From NCBI GenBank assembly GCA_965602655.1, contig CBFCZE010000015.1, positions 1 through 34,426 of the forward strand: DNA of 34,426 nucleotides, written 5' to 3'. The notes beneath the pieces were generated by a model, which worked only from the letters and a program-made list of their open reading frames with translations, was not told where the DNA came from and did no database searches. The DNA is from JAAERC01 sp965602655 (lineage in GTDB: Bacteria > Zixibacteria > MSB-5A5 > GN15 > PGXB01). The stretch's first letter is position 1. Every line of letters begins with the position of its first letter. Below, piece by piece: positions 22,549 through 31,966 of the stretch. A program made the position numbers and the translations under genes.

Positions 22549-24729
22549 ATGAAAAGAAAAATCCAGGCATTATTAGGCAATCATCCTTTATTTGCCATTT
22601 TAGTTCTGGCCGGAATAATTCGAGGGATATTTCTATTATTTTATTATTATGACGAACAATGGGATCAGTTGCTGGTCGATTCGCTTTTTCATAATTACTG
22701 GGCCCAATCCATCGCCAATGGGAACGTAATTGGTCAGGAGGCCTTCTTTCGGGCACCTTTCTATATTTATTTATTGGGTGGGTTGTATGCCGTTTTTGGA
22801 AATTCAATATTTATAGCAAGGATATTCGGGTTTTTAATCGGAATATTATCCGTGTACGTCACCGGTCGAATTGCCTTCAAACTTTTTGGTAAAAAGACGG
22901 CTGTTTTTGCCGCATTGATTCATGCTGTTTACCCAATAGCGATATATTTTGAAAGTGAGTTGCTGGTTGACGGTCTCTTTACATTTCTATTTGAATTATC
23001 GATTCTTTGTTTTCTCAACGCAATGAAGACAAAAGCAACCAGATGGTATGTTCTGACCGGTCTGATATTGGGTTTGGCGGTTATGACTAAACCGACAATT
23101 CTGGCTTTGGTACCTATTTATATAATTTGGCTTTTTATAAGTAACCGGAATCTAATAAAATCATTTTCACAAAGCATAATGTTGATTGGCTCTTTACTTA
23201 TTATAATTCTTCCGATTACGGTCCGCAACCTAATGGTTGCCGAGGATTTTGTACTGATATCATCATCGGGAGGCATAAATTTTTATATAGGTAACAACGC
23301 CACCGCCGACGGCTCATCGGCCTCAATGCCACCCCCTTTGGGACACAACTGGCAGATCAAAGATATTAACTACATCGCCGAAAATGAAACTGGCAGAGAA
23401 TTGAAAGCCTCGGAAATATCAAACTTCTGGTATAATAAAGGAATTGATTGGATAACTGAAAATAAAATCAGCTTTCTAAAGTTATATGTACACAAACTTT
23501 ATTTATGCTTTAATAATCTGGAGATATCAAATAACAGAGATCTGAGAATTTTCTTTGACAATAATCCGGTATTAAAATTAATTCCTGTCAATTTTGCCCT
23601 AATTCTGGCTCTGGTAGCAATAGCTTTGTTTTTTCTAATTATTAAACGAGAGATGAATTCACAAATTCAATTTGTGCTGATACAAATATTCGCCTATTTA
23701 CTTCTAATATCATTGTTTTTTATCAATGCGCGTTTCAGATTGCCGGTTGTACCTTTAATGATAATTTTTGCATCATATGGATTTACATATTTATTAAATA
23801 TAGACAAGCGGATAAAGAGCCTGAAAATACATTTAATCGCACTTATTGTTGGCATAGTTACATTTGTTTTTTCTTATTTTCCATCGCCGCAAGCCCAATC
23901 AATAAATATTTCCGGCGGACTTTTTAATCAGGGTAATTACTATCTATATAAGAGTGATTACAAAAGAGCAATCAATCTATACAAACAATTGCTTAAATAC
24001 AATGCTCAATTCCCTGATGCCTATCTTAATCTGGGTGTGGCTTACCTGAGGCAGGGAAATGGCGATTCGGCCGAATATTATTTCAGGCGCGAAATGGAAC
24101 TTTTCCCCAATCGAGCCGACGGATATGCGAACATCGCTTCTCTCTACCTTATAAATGGTAAACATTTGTCATCTGTCGAATTTGCTGATTCGGCCCTTGC
24201 TTTGAAACCGTACCACACCGAAGCTATTTTAATAAAGATGAGAAATCAAGCTATCCTTTATGATACACTTGGTTTACAGAAAACAATTAAGGAAGCATTA
24301 ATATCGGCTTCGGAAATATCAAGGATTCGTCTGGAAGCCGGCCTTATATATTCTAATTGGCAGATGTATGATTTGGCCATAGAGAACCTTATTACCGTCA
24401 TATCTACCACAACCGTTGCCGCCGAAACCGATGATCGGGCTTTTACCTATTCCGGTCCTGCTGGTTGGCAAATGTCCCATCGGATAATAGGGAAGGCGGC
24501 TTATCAATTAGGGTTTATTTATGGAATGCAAAATGATTTGAGCCTATCTATCCAGATGAGTAATCTGGCCTTATTAAATGACTCGTCATTGGCCGATGCC
24601 TATGTAAATCTAATCAATGGTTATCGTCTTTCAGGAAAAATAGACAGGGCCAGATATGTTTCACAAATAGCGCTTGACAAATTCCCGAACCACCAAACAA
24701 TTCAGGCAATATCGTCTGCTCTCAAATAG
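22549..24729 (+). CDS. GT39-family membrane glycosyltransferase fused to C-terminal TPR domain
   Basis: A 726-residue protein. The first 450 residues form a polytopic membrane domain of the PMT/ArnT type, which transfers sugars from polyprenyl-phosphate donors at the outer face of the inner membrane. Diagnostic blocks are YYDEQWDQLLVDSLFHNYW (acidic pair in the first periplasmic loop), AFFRAPFYIYLLGGLYAVFG, FESELLVDGLFTFLFELSIL and GLAVMTKPTILAL. About eleven hydrophobic helices can be counted. From about 455 onward there are tetratricopeptide repeats (DAYLNLGVAYLRQGNGDSAE, then DGYANIASLYLINGKHLSSV), probably periplasmic. The acceptor, protein or lipid, is unknown. The ATG at 22549 is favoured by the promoter position; an ATG two codons earlier is possible. 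It is a single-gene unit with a terminator directly after the stop. Confidence 0.88.
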   Translation: MKRKIQALLGNHPLFAILVLAGIIRGIFLLFYYYDEQWDQLLVDSLFHNYWAQSIANGNVIGQEAFFRAPFYIYLLGGLYAVFGNSIFIARIFGFLIGILSVYVTGRIAFKLFGKKTAVFAALIHAVYPIAIYFESELLVDGLFTFLFELSILCFLNAMKTKATRWYVLTGLILGLAVMTKPTILALVPIYIIWLFISNRNLIKSFSQSIMLIGSLLIIILPITVRNLMVAEDFVLISSSGGINFYIGNNATADGSSASMPPPLGHNWQIKDINYIAENETGRELKASEISNFWYNKGIDWITENKISFLKLYVHKLYLCFNNLEISNNRDLRIFFDNNPVLKLIPVNFALILALVAIALFFLIIKREMNSQIQFVLIQIFAYLLLISLFFINARFRLPVVPLMIIFASYGFTYLLNIDKRIKSLKIHLIALIVGIVTFVFSYFPSPQAQSINISGGLFNQGNYYLYKSDYKRAINLYKQLLKYNAQFPDAYLNLGVAYLRQGNGDSAEYYFRREMELFPNRADGYANIASLYLINGKHLSSVEFADSALALKPYHTEAILIKMRNQAILYDTLGLQKTIKEALISASEISRIRLEAGLIYSNWQMYDLAIENLITVISTTTVAAETDDRAFTYSGPAGWQMSHRIIGKAAYQLGFIYGMQNDLSLSIQMSNLALLNDSSLADAYVNLINGYRLSGKIDRARYVSQIALDKFPNHQTIQAISSALK

Positions 24730-24763
24730 AAAAGCCGGAGATAAATTCATATCTCCGGCTTTT
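24730..24763. terminator. Bidirectional terminator between convergent GT39-TPR and lipoprotein genes
   Basis: AAAAGCCGGAGATA (24730-24743) and its exact complement TATCTCCGGCTTTT (24750-24763) form a 14-bp perfect stem with a 6-nt loop. A/T runs on both flanks give a U-tract in either direction. It begins right after the glycosyltransferase stop and ends 18 nt from the stop of the lipoprotein gene. Confidence 0.9.
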
Positions 24764-24781
24764 ATAATATTATCTTAAATA

Positions 24782-27130
24782 TTATAGTTCACTCATAGAT
24801 GGCAGCAAACCTTGCTTTTTCAGTTCATGCAGGCGACGACTGATACTTCTGAATTTCTTGGCATCAGTGCCAAAGTAATTCGCATTGACTTTGCCGGCAT
24901 TAATATATGGCTGGTACGACAACCAATCCATCATAGCTTCAAAAACCTGTCTGGCCGAGACCTCATCCATCGCCATCACATTGAAGTTGAAATGCGATGT
25001 TCTGAAATAAGGAGGCAAATTATACTCATACCGAATTGCAACCACCGTACCTTCGCGTTTATCAATATATGTAGGCGGATCACTGCCCCACTTTGATTTA
25101 TAGAGGTACAATGGCTCAGTGCCAAGCCCTCTTTCCACATATCCCACCTCCGGCATGGCCCCGGTTAGTATCTCGCCGGTAACAAGATCCCTGAACGGAT
25201 AACAAGGCAACTCCGGATTATCGCAGCGAGTTGAATCCCATAGATAAAAGGATTCCAGTCTTGTTGTATCAATTAGTAGATCCGGTAACTCATCTGGAAT
25301 CAAAGAAGTCGCCCCAATAAAATCTTCAATTCTTATATCACCATTGGCGACGGTTCGTTCCTGCCATCCAGTTTGCTGAAGGCCTTCGACCCCGAAATAG
25401 TATGGTAGAACTGCGCCGACATCTGGTCTGTTTCCAGCCTGTACAAATCCCTCGCCGGCGGCGGCTCGTGCCATTACCCAGGCACTCATCCCTGAATTAA
25501 TGCCGTCAATAACTGAAAGTCCTTCAATAGTTTCGAAACCGACAGGATAAGAGGTATTGTCTTTAACAATAATCGTAATTTTGTGTTTTAATATTTCACG
25601 CAAGGTAACACTTGCATACCCTGAATCATAATATGGATTAATCGCATATATTGGATAATAATCCTGTGTCGTGCCATTTCTACAATTCATTGTTACCCAC
25701 AGGAAGCGCTCTCCGCAGTCAACAGGATTGTTATCGGGACATAATGTATCATCAGGAAGTATGTTTTCAGTATCAAACGACCCTGGCTTCCAATCATTGA
25801 TGAACTCGCCAAGAACATTCCTAATGACAGGACCGGATGTATCAGGAAAAGGTATACATGGTTCCGGAATATCCCAGGGCGACCTTGGAAAAATCGGCCA
25901 ATTATGCACGCTCGCTCGATCATAAATACCGGCGTCAAGAATTACAACATCCCTTTCAAATTTGGGTTCAATAACCGTAATATATCTAAAATCCGGGACG
26001 GGATCAGGGACATGAGCATCATCTCGAGTCTGACACCAAACCATGAAACTCATCATGCGCGTTGTATCAGCCTCAGGAGGAATATTTTCTTTACTAAAAA
26101 GATCATAAACATTGACCCGCGTATTAAAGGTCCAATTCGGAGTTTTCGATGAATCTACAATATAATCGTTCAAAAGTGTTAAATCAGCTAATTTATAATG
26201 ATCAGTACTATCAAGCGCCAGAGAATCCATTTTAGGATCAATTCCCAACATGGCATCCTGCCAAACTCCGTAAGGATTTCCACCTAACATCTCATCGACC
26301 GGAAATATATTCCAAACCGTATAAATTGAATCAATAACATCCGTGTCATCGACAAAAGCTGTGTCCAGGCGACTGAAATAACGAAGCGTATCGCCATGTT
26401 GGTAAAAGTCACCATATAGATCAACAAATGTCTCTACAATATAAGCAGAATCTATAAAATCTTTGAGAGAATCATTCAATGGACCAAAAATCTTCCAGCG
26501 ATATTCAAAAGGAGGTGGATTTCGAGGATAATCGATTCTATCTTCGCCATCAAAATTAATAGTCACACCTTCAATGATTCCCACATCGGAAACTGCATTT
26601 ATATAAGGATCTCTATAACCTTGAACAATAACAGTTGTGTTTGGGAAATGGTTATTTTTGGCGAAGGAACGATATACAATATCAGATCTGGCACCTTTAT
26701 TATCGACCGCAAGAAGAAAAACGTAGGAAGTCACATAGGTTCTTACGGGATCACTTACATCCGCCGACATTTGAATTCTGGCATTGGTACCGGTATTTTC
26801 AAGTGTAACCTCTATGGGGGACCAAATACTCGTATCTATAGGATCAGTCGGTAATCCACCGCCCGCCAAAAAGGCATCAGGATCGCTGCCAACATCAGAA
26901 AGTCTGACAACAGCATAGTAAAAAGAATCAATAAATCCGTCAACATCAGTCCCATACCAATAGATTGTAGTATCCGATGAAAAGAGTGCGCTTTCTACCG
27001 GAATATTAATAAAGTTAACAATAGGTTTAATATTAATGCGCGGTGGACCCTTAATGTCTCTTTCACAGCCCGCAAAAATATTTAATAAACCTATTATTAA
27101 TAGGGGAATTATGACAAAATACTGCCTCAT
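24782..27130 (-). CDS. Large lipoprotein of unknown function in the receptor module
   Basis: A 782-residue predicted outer-membrane lipoprotein. The signal peptide is short and hydrophobic (IIPLLIIGLLNIFAGC), with the acylated Cys at about 22. The next hundred residues resemble an Ig/FN3-like fold (WYGTDVDGFIDSFYYAVV, then TSYVFLLAVDNKGARSD). The middle is rich in Asp, Pro and aromatics. The C-terminal third (GINSGMSAWVMARAAAGEGF, then FNFNVMAMDEVSARQVFEAM, then MDWLSYQPYIN) might fold like a class I amidotransferase-type alpha/beta domain, but no nucleophile is evident and I do not assign a family. GGAGG sits seven bases before the ATG. It is the third gene after the TonB-dependent receptor and PorV-like genes, 40 nt after the latter. 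A role as the surface substrate-binding partner, like SusD for SusC, is a guess from context. Confidence 0.85.
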   Translation of the reverse strand: MRQYFVIIPLLIIGLLNIFAGCERDIKGPPRINIKPIVNFINIPVESALFSSDTTIYWYGTDVDGFIDSFYYAVVRLSDVGSDPDAFLAGGGLPTDPIDTSIWSPIEVTLENTGTNARIQMSADVSDPVRTYVTSYVFLLAVDNKGARSDIVYRSFAKNNHFPNTTVIVQGYRDPYINAVSDVGIIEGVTINFDGEDRIDYPRNPPPFEYRWKIFGPLNDSLKDFIDSAYIVETFVDLYGDFYQHGDTLRYFSRLDTAFVDDTDVIDSIYTVWNIFPVDEMLGGNPYGVWQDAMLGIDPKMDSLALDSTDHYKLADLTLLNDYIVDSSKTPNWTFNTRVNVYDLFSKENIPPEADTTRMMSFMVWCQTRDDAHVPDPVPDFRYITVIEPKFERDVVILDAGIYDRASVHNWPIFPRSPWDIPEPCIPFPDTSGPVIRNVLGEFINDWKPGSFDTENILPDDTLCPDNNPVDCGERFLWVTMNCRNGTTQDYYPIYAINPYYDSGYASVTLREILKHKITIIVKDNTSYPVGFETIEGLSVIDGINSGMSAWVMARAAAGEGFVQAGNRPDVGAVLPYYFGVEGLQQTGWQERTVANGDIRIEDFIGATSLIPDELPDLLIDTTRLESFYLWDSTRCDNPELPCYPFRDLVTGEILTGAMPEVGYVERGLGTEPLYLYKSKWGSDPPTYIDKREGTVVAIRYEYNLPPYFRTSHFNFNVMAMDEVSARQVFEAMMDWLSYQPYINAGKVNANYFGTDAKKFRSISRRLHELKKQGLLPSMSEL

Positions 27131-27170
27131 CCCATTCCTCCATTATATTTAATATCACATTTCACTATAA

Positions 27171-28136
27171 TTAAAACCCAAGTCCAATGGAAAACCGGTG
27201 AACCTGCGTAAGATAACCAAAATCCTGATAAGCGTAATCGACAGCCAACTCAATTTCTTCCCCAACCGGCAAACGCAATCCGGCTCCAGCTGTAAGGCCG
27301 TCTGAATCGTAATTAAATCTTTCACCAATTCTTAGACTAAATTTATCCTGGAACCAATATTCGGCCCCAAAATTATATTTTTCAAGATTATCGGCCGGGT
27401 GATTACCGTCGGCTCCCAAAATAAGCAGATGCGAATCCGAATTTAACAGGTCAATAGAAGCTCCGAATTTAAAGTTCATCGGCAATGGAAATTGTCGGGC
27501 ATTGGCAATATCATATTTAAAATCGGGGCCGAAATTCGTGATTGCCATTCCAATCTTAAAATTCCTGTAACCCGAATTATAACAGGTTCCTACATCGGCG
27601 GCCCATCCCGAAGTTGTCTCCAACTCCAATCCCTCATGTATAAACTTAGCCGTAATTCCAATCGAGAATTTGTCTGTTAAAAAACGACCATAACTGACCG
27701 AAAAGGCAAAATCGCCGGCCGAGAAATACTGCTTATCATTGTTATTATCGGCACCCATAAGGTAAAAATAGTCTGTGTAAAGTATGTCACCGGTATTCAA
27801 AGAATATACTCCAATGCCAACGACTCCATTAAAGGATTCCATAGGAAATACCATAGCCGCAAACTCATAATTAATACCGGCTGGCATCGAAATATGAGTA
27901 AACATTACCTCTTTGCCATATACATAAGGTAACCCGGCCGGGTTATAATAAACCGCCGAAGCATCGGTCACACCAGCCGTAAAAGCCTCGGCCATACCCA
28001 TGGCTCTGGCCGATACGCCGAGTTCCAGAAAATTAAGCCCGGTCGTGCCAACTTTGGCCTGTGAATATACAAGTGAGGGTAGCATTAATAGCATCACCAG
28101 GCCAATCAGACCTGTGTGATATTTTCTATGCTTCAT
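27171..28136 (-). CDS. PorV/UPF0164-type outer-membrane beta-barrel protein
   Basis: A 321-residue barrel. The signal peptide is 1-25 (hydrophobic GLIGLVMLLMLPSLVYSQ). The family signature follows: FLELGVSARAMGMAEAF, then ASAVYYNPAGLPY. Alternating beta-strand sequence runs to a C-terminal aromatic residue (FSIGLGF), the usual outer-membrane insertion signal. PorV binds type IX secretion cargo in Bacteroidetes, and other members resemble FadL-like fatty-acid channels; the sequence does not decide between them. GAGGAG lies nine bases before the ATG. It sits between the TonB-dependent receptor gene (40 nt upstream) and the large lipoprotein gene (40 nt downstream), and is paralogous to the partial gene at the left edge. 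Confidence 0.9.
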   Translation of the reverse strand: MKHRKYHTGLIGLVMLLMLPSLVYSQAKVGTTGLNFLELGVSARAMGMAEAFTAGVTDASAVYYNPAGLPYVYGKEVMFTHISMPAGINYEFAAMVFPMESFNGVVGIGVYSLNTGDILYTDYFYLMGADNNNDKQYFSAGDFAFSVSYGRFLTDKFSIGITAKFIHEGLELETTSGWAADVGTCYNSGYRNFKIGMAITNFGPDFKYDIANARQFPLPMNFKFGASIDLLNSDSHLLILGADGNHPADNLEKYNFGAEYWFQDKFSLRIGERFNYDSDGLTAGAGLRLPVGEEIELAVDYAYQDFGYLTQVHRFSIGLGF

Positions 28137-28176
28137 AATATTATCTCCTCTAATATCATAATTATTATTTTTCTAA

Positions 28177-31100
28177 TTAAATACTCACCTGTAAACCGAG
28201 CTTAATTTGACGTCCATAAGCCCAGTTAAATGGATCTTTATCGAACGCCGTTCCACCCTTTACATTATAACCATCAGATTGTTGAGTATCGGCTCTGCCA
28301 GTATTGCGATAAACTCCCCGAGTATTCTCTGTATTCAGAAGATTGTCAATCCAGGCAATAAAGCGCCAATTGAAACCAACCAGTTTAAAATATTTCTCAA
28401 ATTTCACATCAAAATTCAAACGACCCGGCGAACGCATCGAGTTTTCCTGAATATCCAATCCGGATTCGATGTTAATATTCGGATATCTGTCCCCGGGCGT
28501 AAAGGGTCGACCGGTTTCAAATGATCCCTGCACTGAGAAGGTCCAACCGCTTGGTATGCGAATACCAAAAAGACGGGGCTTCATCGTGAAAGGTACAACC
28601 AACTGAATACCGCAATTTAACTGGTGCCGGATATCGGTGTCAAGCGGTTTCTCGGAAAGCGATTCACGATTCAGTTCAAATTCTGACCAATAATCGGCCC
28701 TTGTCTGCGATTGCTTTCCATAGGCAAATGCATAGGTATAATTGACTTCGCCATTTATAAGACGTCCACCTCTTTTCTCAATCGTAACCTCGAATCCGCG
28801 GCTTCGACCATAATCACGATTTTCATATCTCTGGACTACCAATGCACCGCCGCCAAGTCTTATATTGGCAGTGTTAATTTTATCAAATTCATCTTTGAAG
28901 TATCCCGAAAGGTCTATTGTATAGTCTTCGGTAATAGCGTATTTAATTCCGAAAGAATATTGAATTGTCTTAACAAAATCGAGATTGTAGTTACCAACAA
29001 TGTCTCTGGTAGTCGTAGAAGTTGTATTCCTGCTATACATATATGTATATGCAGGTAATTGATAAAAATGTCCATAGTTAAAGTGGACTTTAGCTTTGTC
29101 CGAAATCGGATAAGAAAAACCTATCCGCGGAGAAATCCTGTTTCGGTCACCATAAATTATGCCACTGCCAAGGTCGTCATTTCGTGCGACATTCTCAAGA
29201 CCTCTTGTCTGAATAAAATAATCATATCTAAATCCAAGACTGGCAATCATCGAACCATATTCCAGGTTATCCCGGATATAAAAGGTTCCACTCCAAGGCC
29301 AATAATCATAAAAATCTCTCAATTCGCCAATTCCCGGATATAATCCACCATCATCACGACCGGTATACGGCTGTTCCAACGATCGAATATCCTGTTTCAG
29401 CAGGTGTTCCTCTTTTAATTCAAGACCAGCCTTCACCTCATGGTTTCCGAACTGCAGATAAACCCTGCCTTCCAGCGAAGATTGCTCGACGCGTCGATGA
29501 TGCCAAACCGTTTCAGCTTCATAATTTCCAACATTTAGGAAATTGGTTGAACCACCATAATCATATACGCCATTTCCGTTAATATCCGTGAATGGCTCGC
29601 CAACATCATATTGATAATTAAAGCCGTCAAACAAGCCATTTCCATTGTAATCAATAAAGGGAATACCCGGTTGCCAGAGCTCGTTAAACGGGGGTGTATA
29701 TCGAGAATTTCTATCCAAATCCTGATTAATAGATTCATCAGCAGACATGATAAATATATCAATACCTTCCTCGTAAATACCATTCTCATTAACATCTTTA
29801 AACGGCTCACCCAAACTCCGGTCACCGTCAATATATGGCTCCGCCTGATGCTCATTGATTACATCTCTTCTTTCGTAATCAAACTCCCCATTGCCATTAG
29901 TATCTGTTAGAAAATCGCCAAAATCCCATTGACCATTCCCGTTTAAATCGATAAAGGGTTCGCCCTCGGGAGTACGCCCGCTGTTAAAGCGAAAATCGGG
30001 TAATCCCAATGTGTTAGGGTCCCAAAGATAACCGCCCTGGGCATTATACGAAAGTGGAAAATACCAGTAGCCGATATCGGGTCCGCCGTTTACGTAATAA
30101 GAGGCATATCTATTTAGAATATTATCCAATAGCAAAGGATTTCCAAAAGTATAGGTATATGCCGGCGCTGAAAGATCGCGGCCATAAATCATTGAATCAG
30201 GGAAAATATTGATTACTGGCTCCGGAGGATCAAAAACCCCATTGCCATTTCTATCATCAAATCTTTCGTGTTCGCTATACGGGAGAAAATCGGACGGATC
30301 CATTCCTTTGCCAGGATTATTGGGATCGCCGGGTCTCCAGAAAACATCGCGATCGTAATAAGACGCTTTTAAATAATAATGCATATTCTTGGAAAGCTGA
30401 TGCGTTAATTCCAGCGCATACGATTTCCATTTAATTTCACCAACCGGTGCCGTGTTTGGAGTATAGCGATACTGCCAGTCACCAGGCAGATTCATATAAG
30501 TTTTGGAGAAACTCGTCTGACGATTAACGTTAGTCTTATATGAAAAAATCATTTTCATATTATTTAACGGCTTCATCATTATGTTGGCATTAATTGTATA
30601 ATCGTTATACTGCCGTTCCGGAATATCAATTCCAAATAGGCTAAACGAACGATATTTTTTGGCCTGTGTCGGCGATGAATATTCATCATAACTGTAAGGG
30701 GTTCCGGTCTTGGTAACCTCGGCAAAGAAGAAATAAGTAACTTCCTTATCTTCAAGAAAATTAAGTCCCAGGGCCGGGAAGATTTTATCCCTAAAAATAG
30801 GATCAGGGCCGCTCAGCGTAAAATATGCATGATCATAATTCTCAGAATATGTATTCAGTTTATGACTGCCAAAATCATCAGTCATATATTGAAATGTCAT
30901 ATTGGTTTTTTCAGTCGAACCGGTCTGAGTAGTAATCTGAATAATACCGGAGAGAGCGTTTCCATACTCGGGATCGAAGCCATCCTTGATAATACTAATT
31001 TCCTGAATCGAACCTGAAGTTAGCGACAACCCAAGATTAACAGGACCGTATCCGCCCAGAGGATCATCGATTCTAACACCATCAACAATATAAGCGACCT

Positions 31101-31638
31101 CACCGGCACGACCCCCACGAATGATAATCTCGCCTTCATTAGTCGTAACCACGCCGGCGGTTTGCTGCAATAATTCGTCAACATTCTGAACCGGCATCGT
31201 CTCAATTTCTTTTCTGCTAATCGTTACTTTGGAACTATGAACATACTTATCAATGCCCTTTTTCTGGGCAGTCACTCTGATAACCGTTTCAAGATCAGTT
31301 ACCGATTTTCCCATTGCAACATTTTGTTCCGTGGTAATATCAGTAACAACCTCCACATTTTCAACCTCCGTAGTATTATAGCCAATTGAGGTTATTCTTA
31401 AGACATATTTTTCGGGTGGAACCAAAGATATTAAAAATTTACCGTCGGGATCAGTCATGGCACCCAGTGATGTCTCAACCAACATGACAGATGCCCCGGG
31501 AACCGGATCTCCGGTCGTCTGATCAGTTACAACCCCCTTTATTTTCCCTGTGGTTCCGGCCAGAGTATTGAAGGAAAATGACATAAAGATTGCTAAAATT
31601 GCGGTGAAGAGAATTAATATTCTCGTCAATCTTTTCAT
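28177..31638 (-). CDS. TonB-dependent receptor with carboxypeptidase-regulatory-like domain and calcium-loop insert
   Basis: A 1153-residue outer-membrane transporter. After the signal peptide (about 1-28, ending TLAG) comes a carboxypeptidase-regulatory-like beta domain (GKIKGVVTDQTTGDPVPGAS, then DGKFLISLVPPEKYVLRI). Next is the plug domain (MPVQNVDELLQQTAGVV, then IIIRGGRAGEVAYIVDGVRI), then a 22-strand-type barrel. In an extracellular region at about 459-693 there are six EF-hand/dockerin-like calcium loops of the form D-x-N-x-N-G-x-x-D/E (DDRNGNGVFD, DLNGNGQWD, DTNGNGEFD, DVNENGIYE, DYNGNGLFD, DINGNGVYD) plus one degenerate copy. The ATG at 31638 is chosen for the AAGGAGG nine bases upstream and the correct signal peptide; a frame extension of 10 residues is not favoured. 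It heads the receptor-PorV-lipoprotein unit. Substrate unknown; no SusD homologue is present. Confidence 0.93.
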   Translation of the reverse strand: MKRLTRILILFTAILAIFMSFSFNTLAGTTGKIKGVVTDQTTGDPVPGASVMLVETSLGAMTDPDGKFLISLVPPEKYVLRITSIGYNTTEVENVEVVTDITTEQNVAMGKSVTDLETVIRVTAQKKGIDKYVHSSKVTISRKEIETMPVQNVDELLQQTAGVVTTNEGEIIIRGGRAGEVAYIVDGVRIDDPLGGYGPVNLGLSLTSGSIQEISIIKDGFDPEYGNALSGIIQITTQTGSTEKTNMTFQYMTDDFGSHKLNTYSENYDHAYFTLSGPDPIFRDKIFPALGLNFLEDKEVTYFFFAEVTKTGTPYSYDEYSSPTQAKKYRSFSLFGIDIPERQYNDYTINANIMMKPLNNMKMIFSYKTNVNRQTSFSKTYMNLPGDWQYRYTPNTAPVGEIKWKSYALELTHQLSKNMHYYLKASYYDRDVFWRPGDPNNPGKGMDPSDFLPYSEHERFDDRNGNGVFDPPEPVINIFPDSMIYGRDLSAPAYTYTFGNPLLLDNILNRYASYYVNGGPDIGYWYFPLSYNAQGGYLWDPNTLGLPDFRFNSGRTPEGEPFIDLNGNGQWDFGDFLTDTNGNGEFDYERRDVINEHQAEPYIDGDRSLGEPFKDVNENGIYEEGIDIFIMSADESINQDLDRNSRYTPPFNELWQPGIPFIDYNGNGLFDGFNYQYDVGEPFTDINGNGVYDYGGSTNFLNVGNYEAETVWHHRRVEQSSLEGRVYLQFGNHEVKAGLELKEEHLLKQDIRSLEQPYTGRDDGGLYPGIGELRDFYDYWPWSGTFYIRDNLEYGSMIASLGFRYDYFIQTRGLENVARNDDLGSGIIYGDRNRISPRIGFSYPISDKAKVHFNYGHFYQLPAYTYMYSRNTTSTTTRDIVGNYNLDFVKTIQYSFGIKYAITEDYTIDLSGYFKDEFDKINTANIRLGGGALVVQRYENRDYGRSRGFEVTIEKRGGRLINGEVNYTYAFAYGKQSQTRADYWSEFELNRESLSEKPLDTDIRHQLNCGIQLVVPFTMKPRLFGIRIPSGWTFSVQGSFETGRPFTPGDRYPNINIESGLDIQENSMRSPGRLNFDVKFEKYFKLVGFNWRFIAWIDNLLNTENTRGVYRNTGRADTQQSDGYNVKGGTAFDKDPFNWAYGRQIKLGLQVSI

Positions 31639-31834
31639 TCCCTTATCCTCCTTATAATTATCTAACATTATTTTTTTCGTTGTTTATATAATTTCAAATG
31701 AAATATTTCTTATAATTTTGCTTCAAGGAAATGACTGAGTGTGAGGTAAACTCAATCCTGACCAAAATGTCTTACCAATGTTGCCTTACTTCTCCTAATC
31801 TTCAATAGATTTTCTATCTTACAATCAATAAAGT

Positions 31835-31864
31835 AAAATATCCAATAATTCACTTACAAGTCAA
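31835..31864 (-). promoter_or_regulatory. Candidate promoter of the TonB-receptor operon
   Basis: On the minus strand TTGACT (31859-31864), 18 nt, then TATTTT (31835-31840). It would give a leader of about 190 nt before the receptor ATG. The ten bases TTGACTTGTA at its -35 end also occur at 22345-22354. The surrounding gap 31639-31966 is AT-rich, contains a short ATTTCA/TGAAAT inverted repeat near 31692-31705, and holds no gene. Confidence 0.35.
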
Positions 31865-31966
31865 GCGATTTTTTCCTTTTTTCAAACTATGCCGCGTTAT
31901 TTATTTCATATATATTACAGACTAATTTAAACGGCCATTTGTTTAATAAATCTTAAATAAATAATT

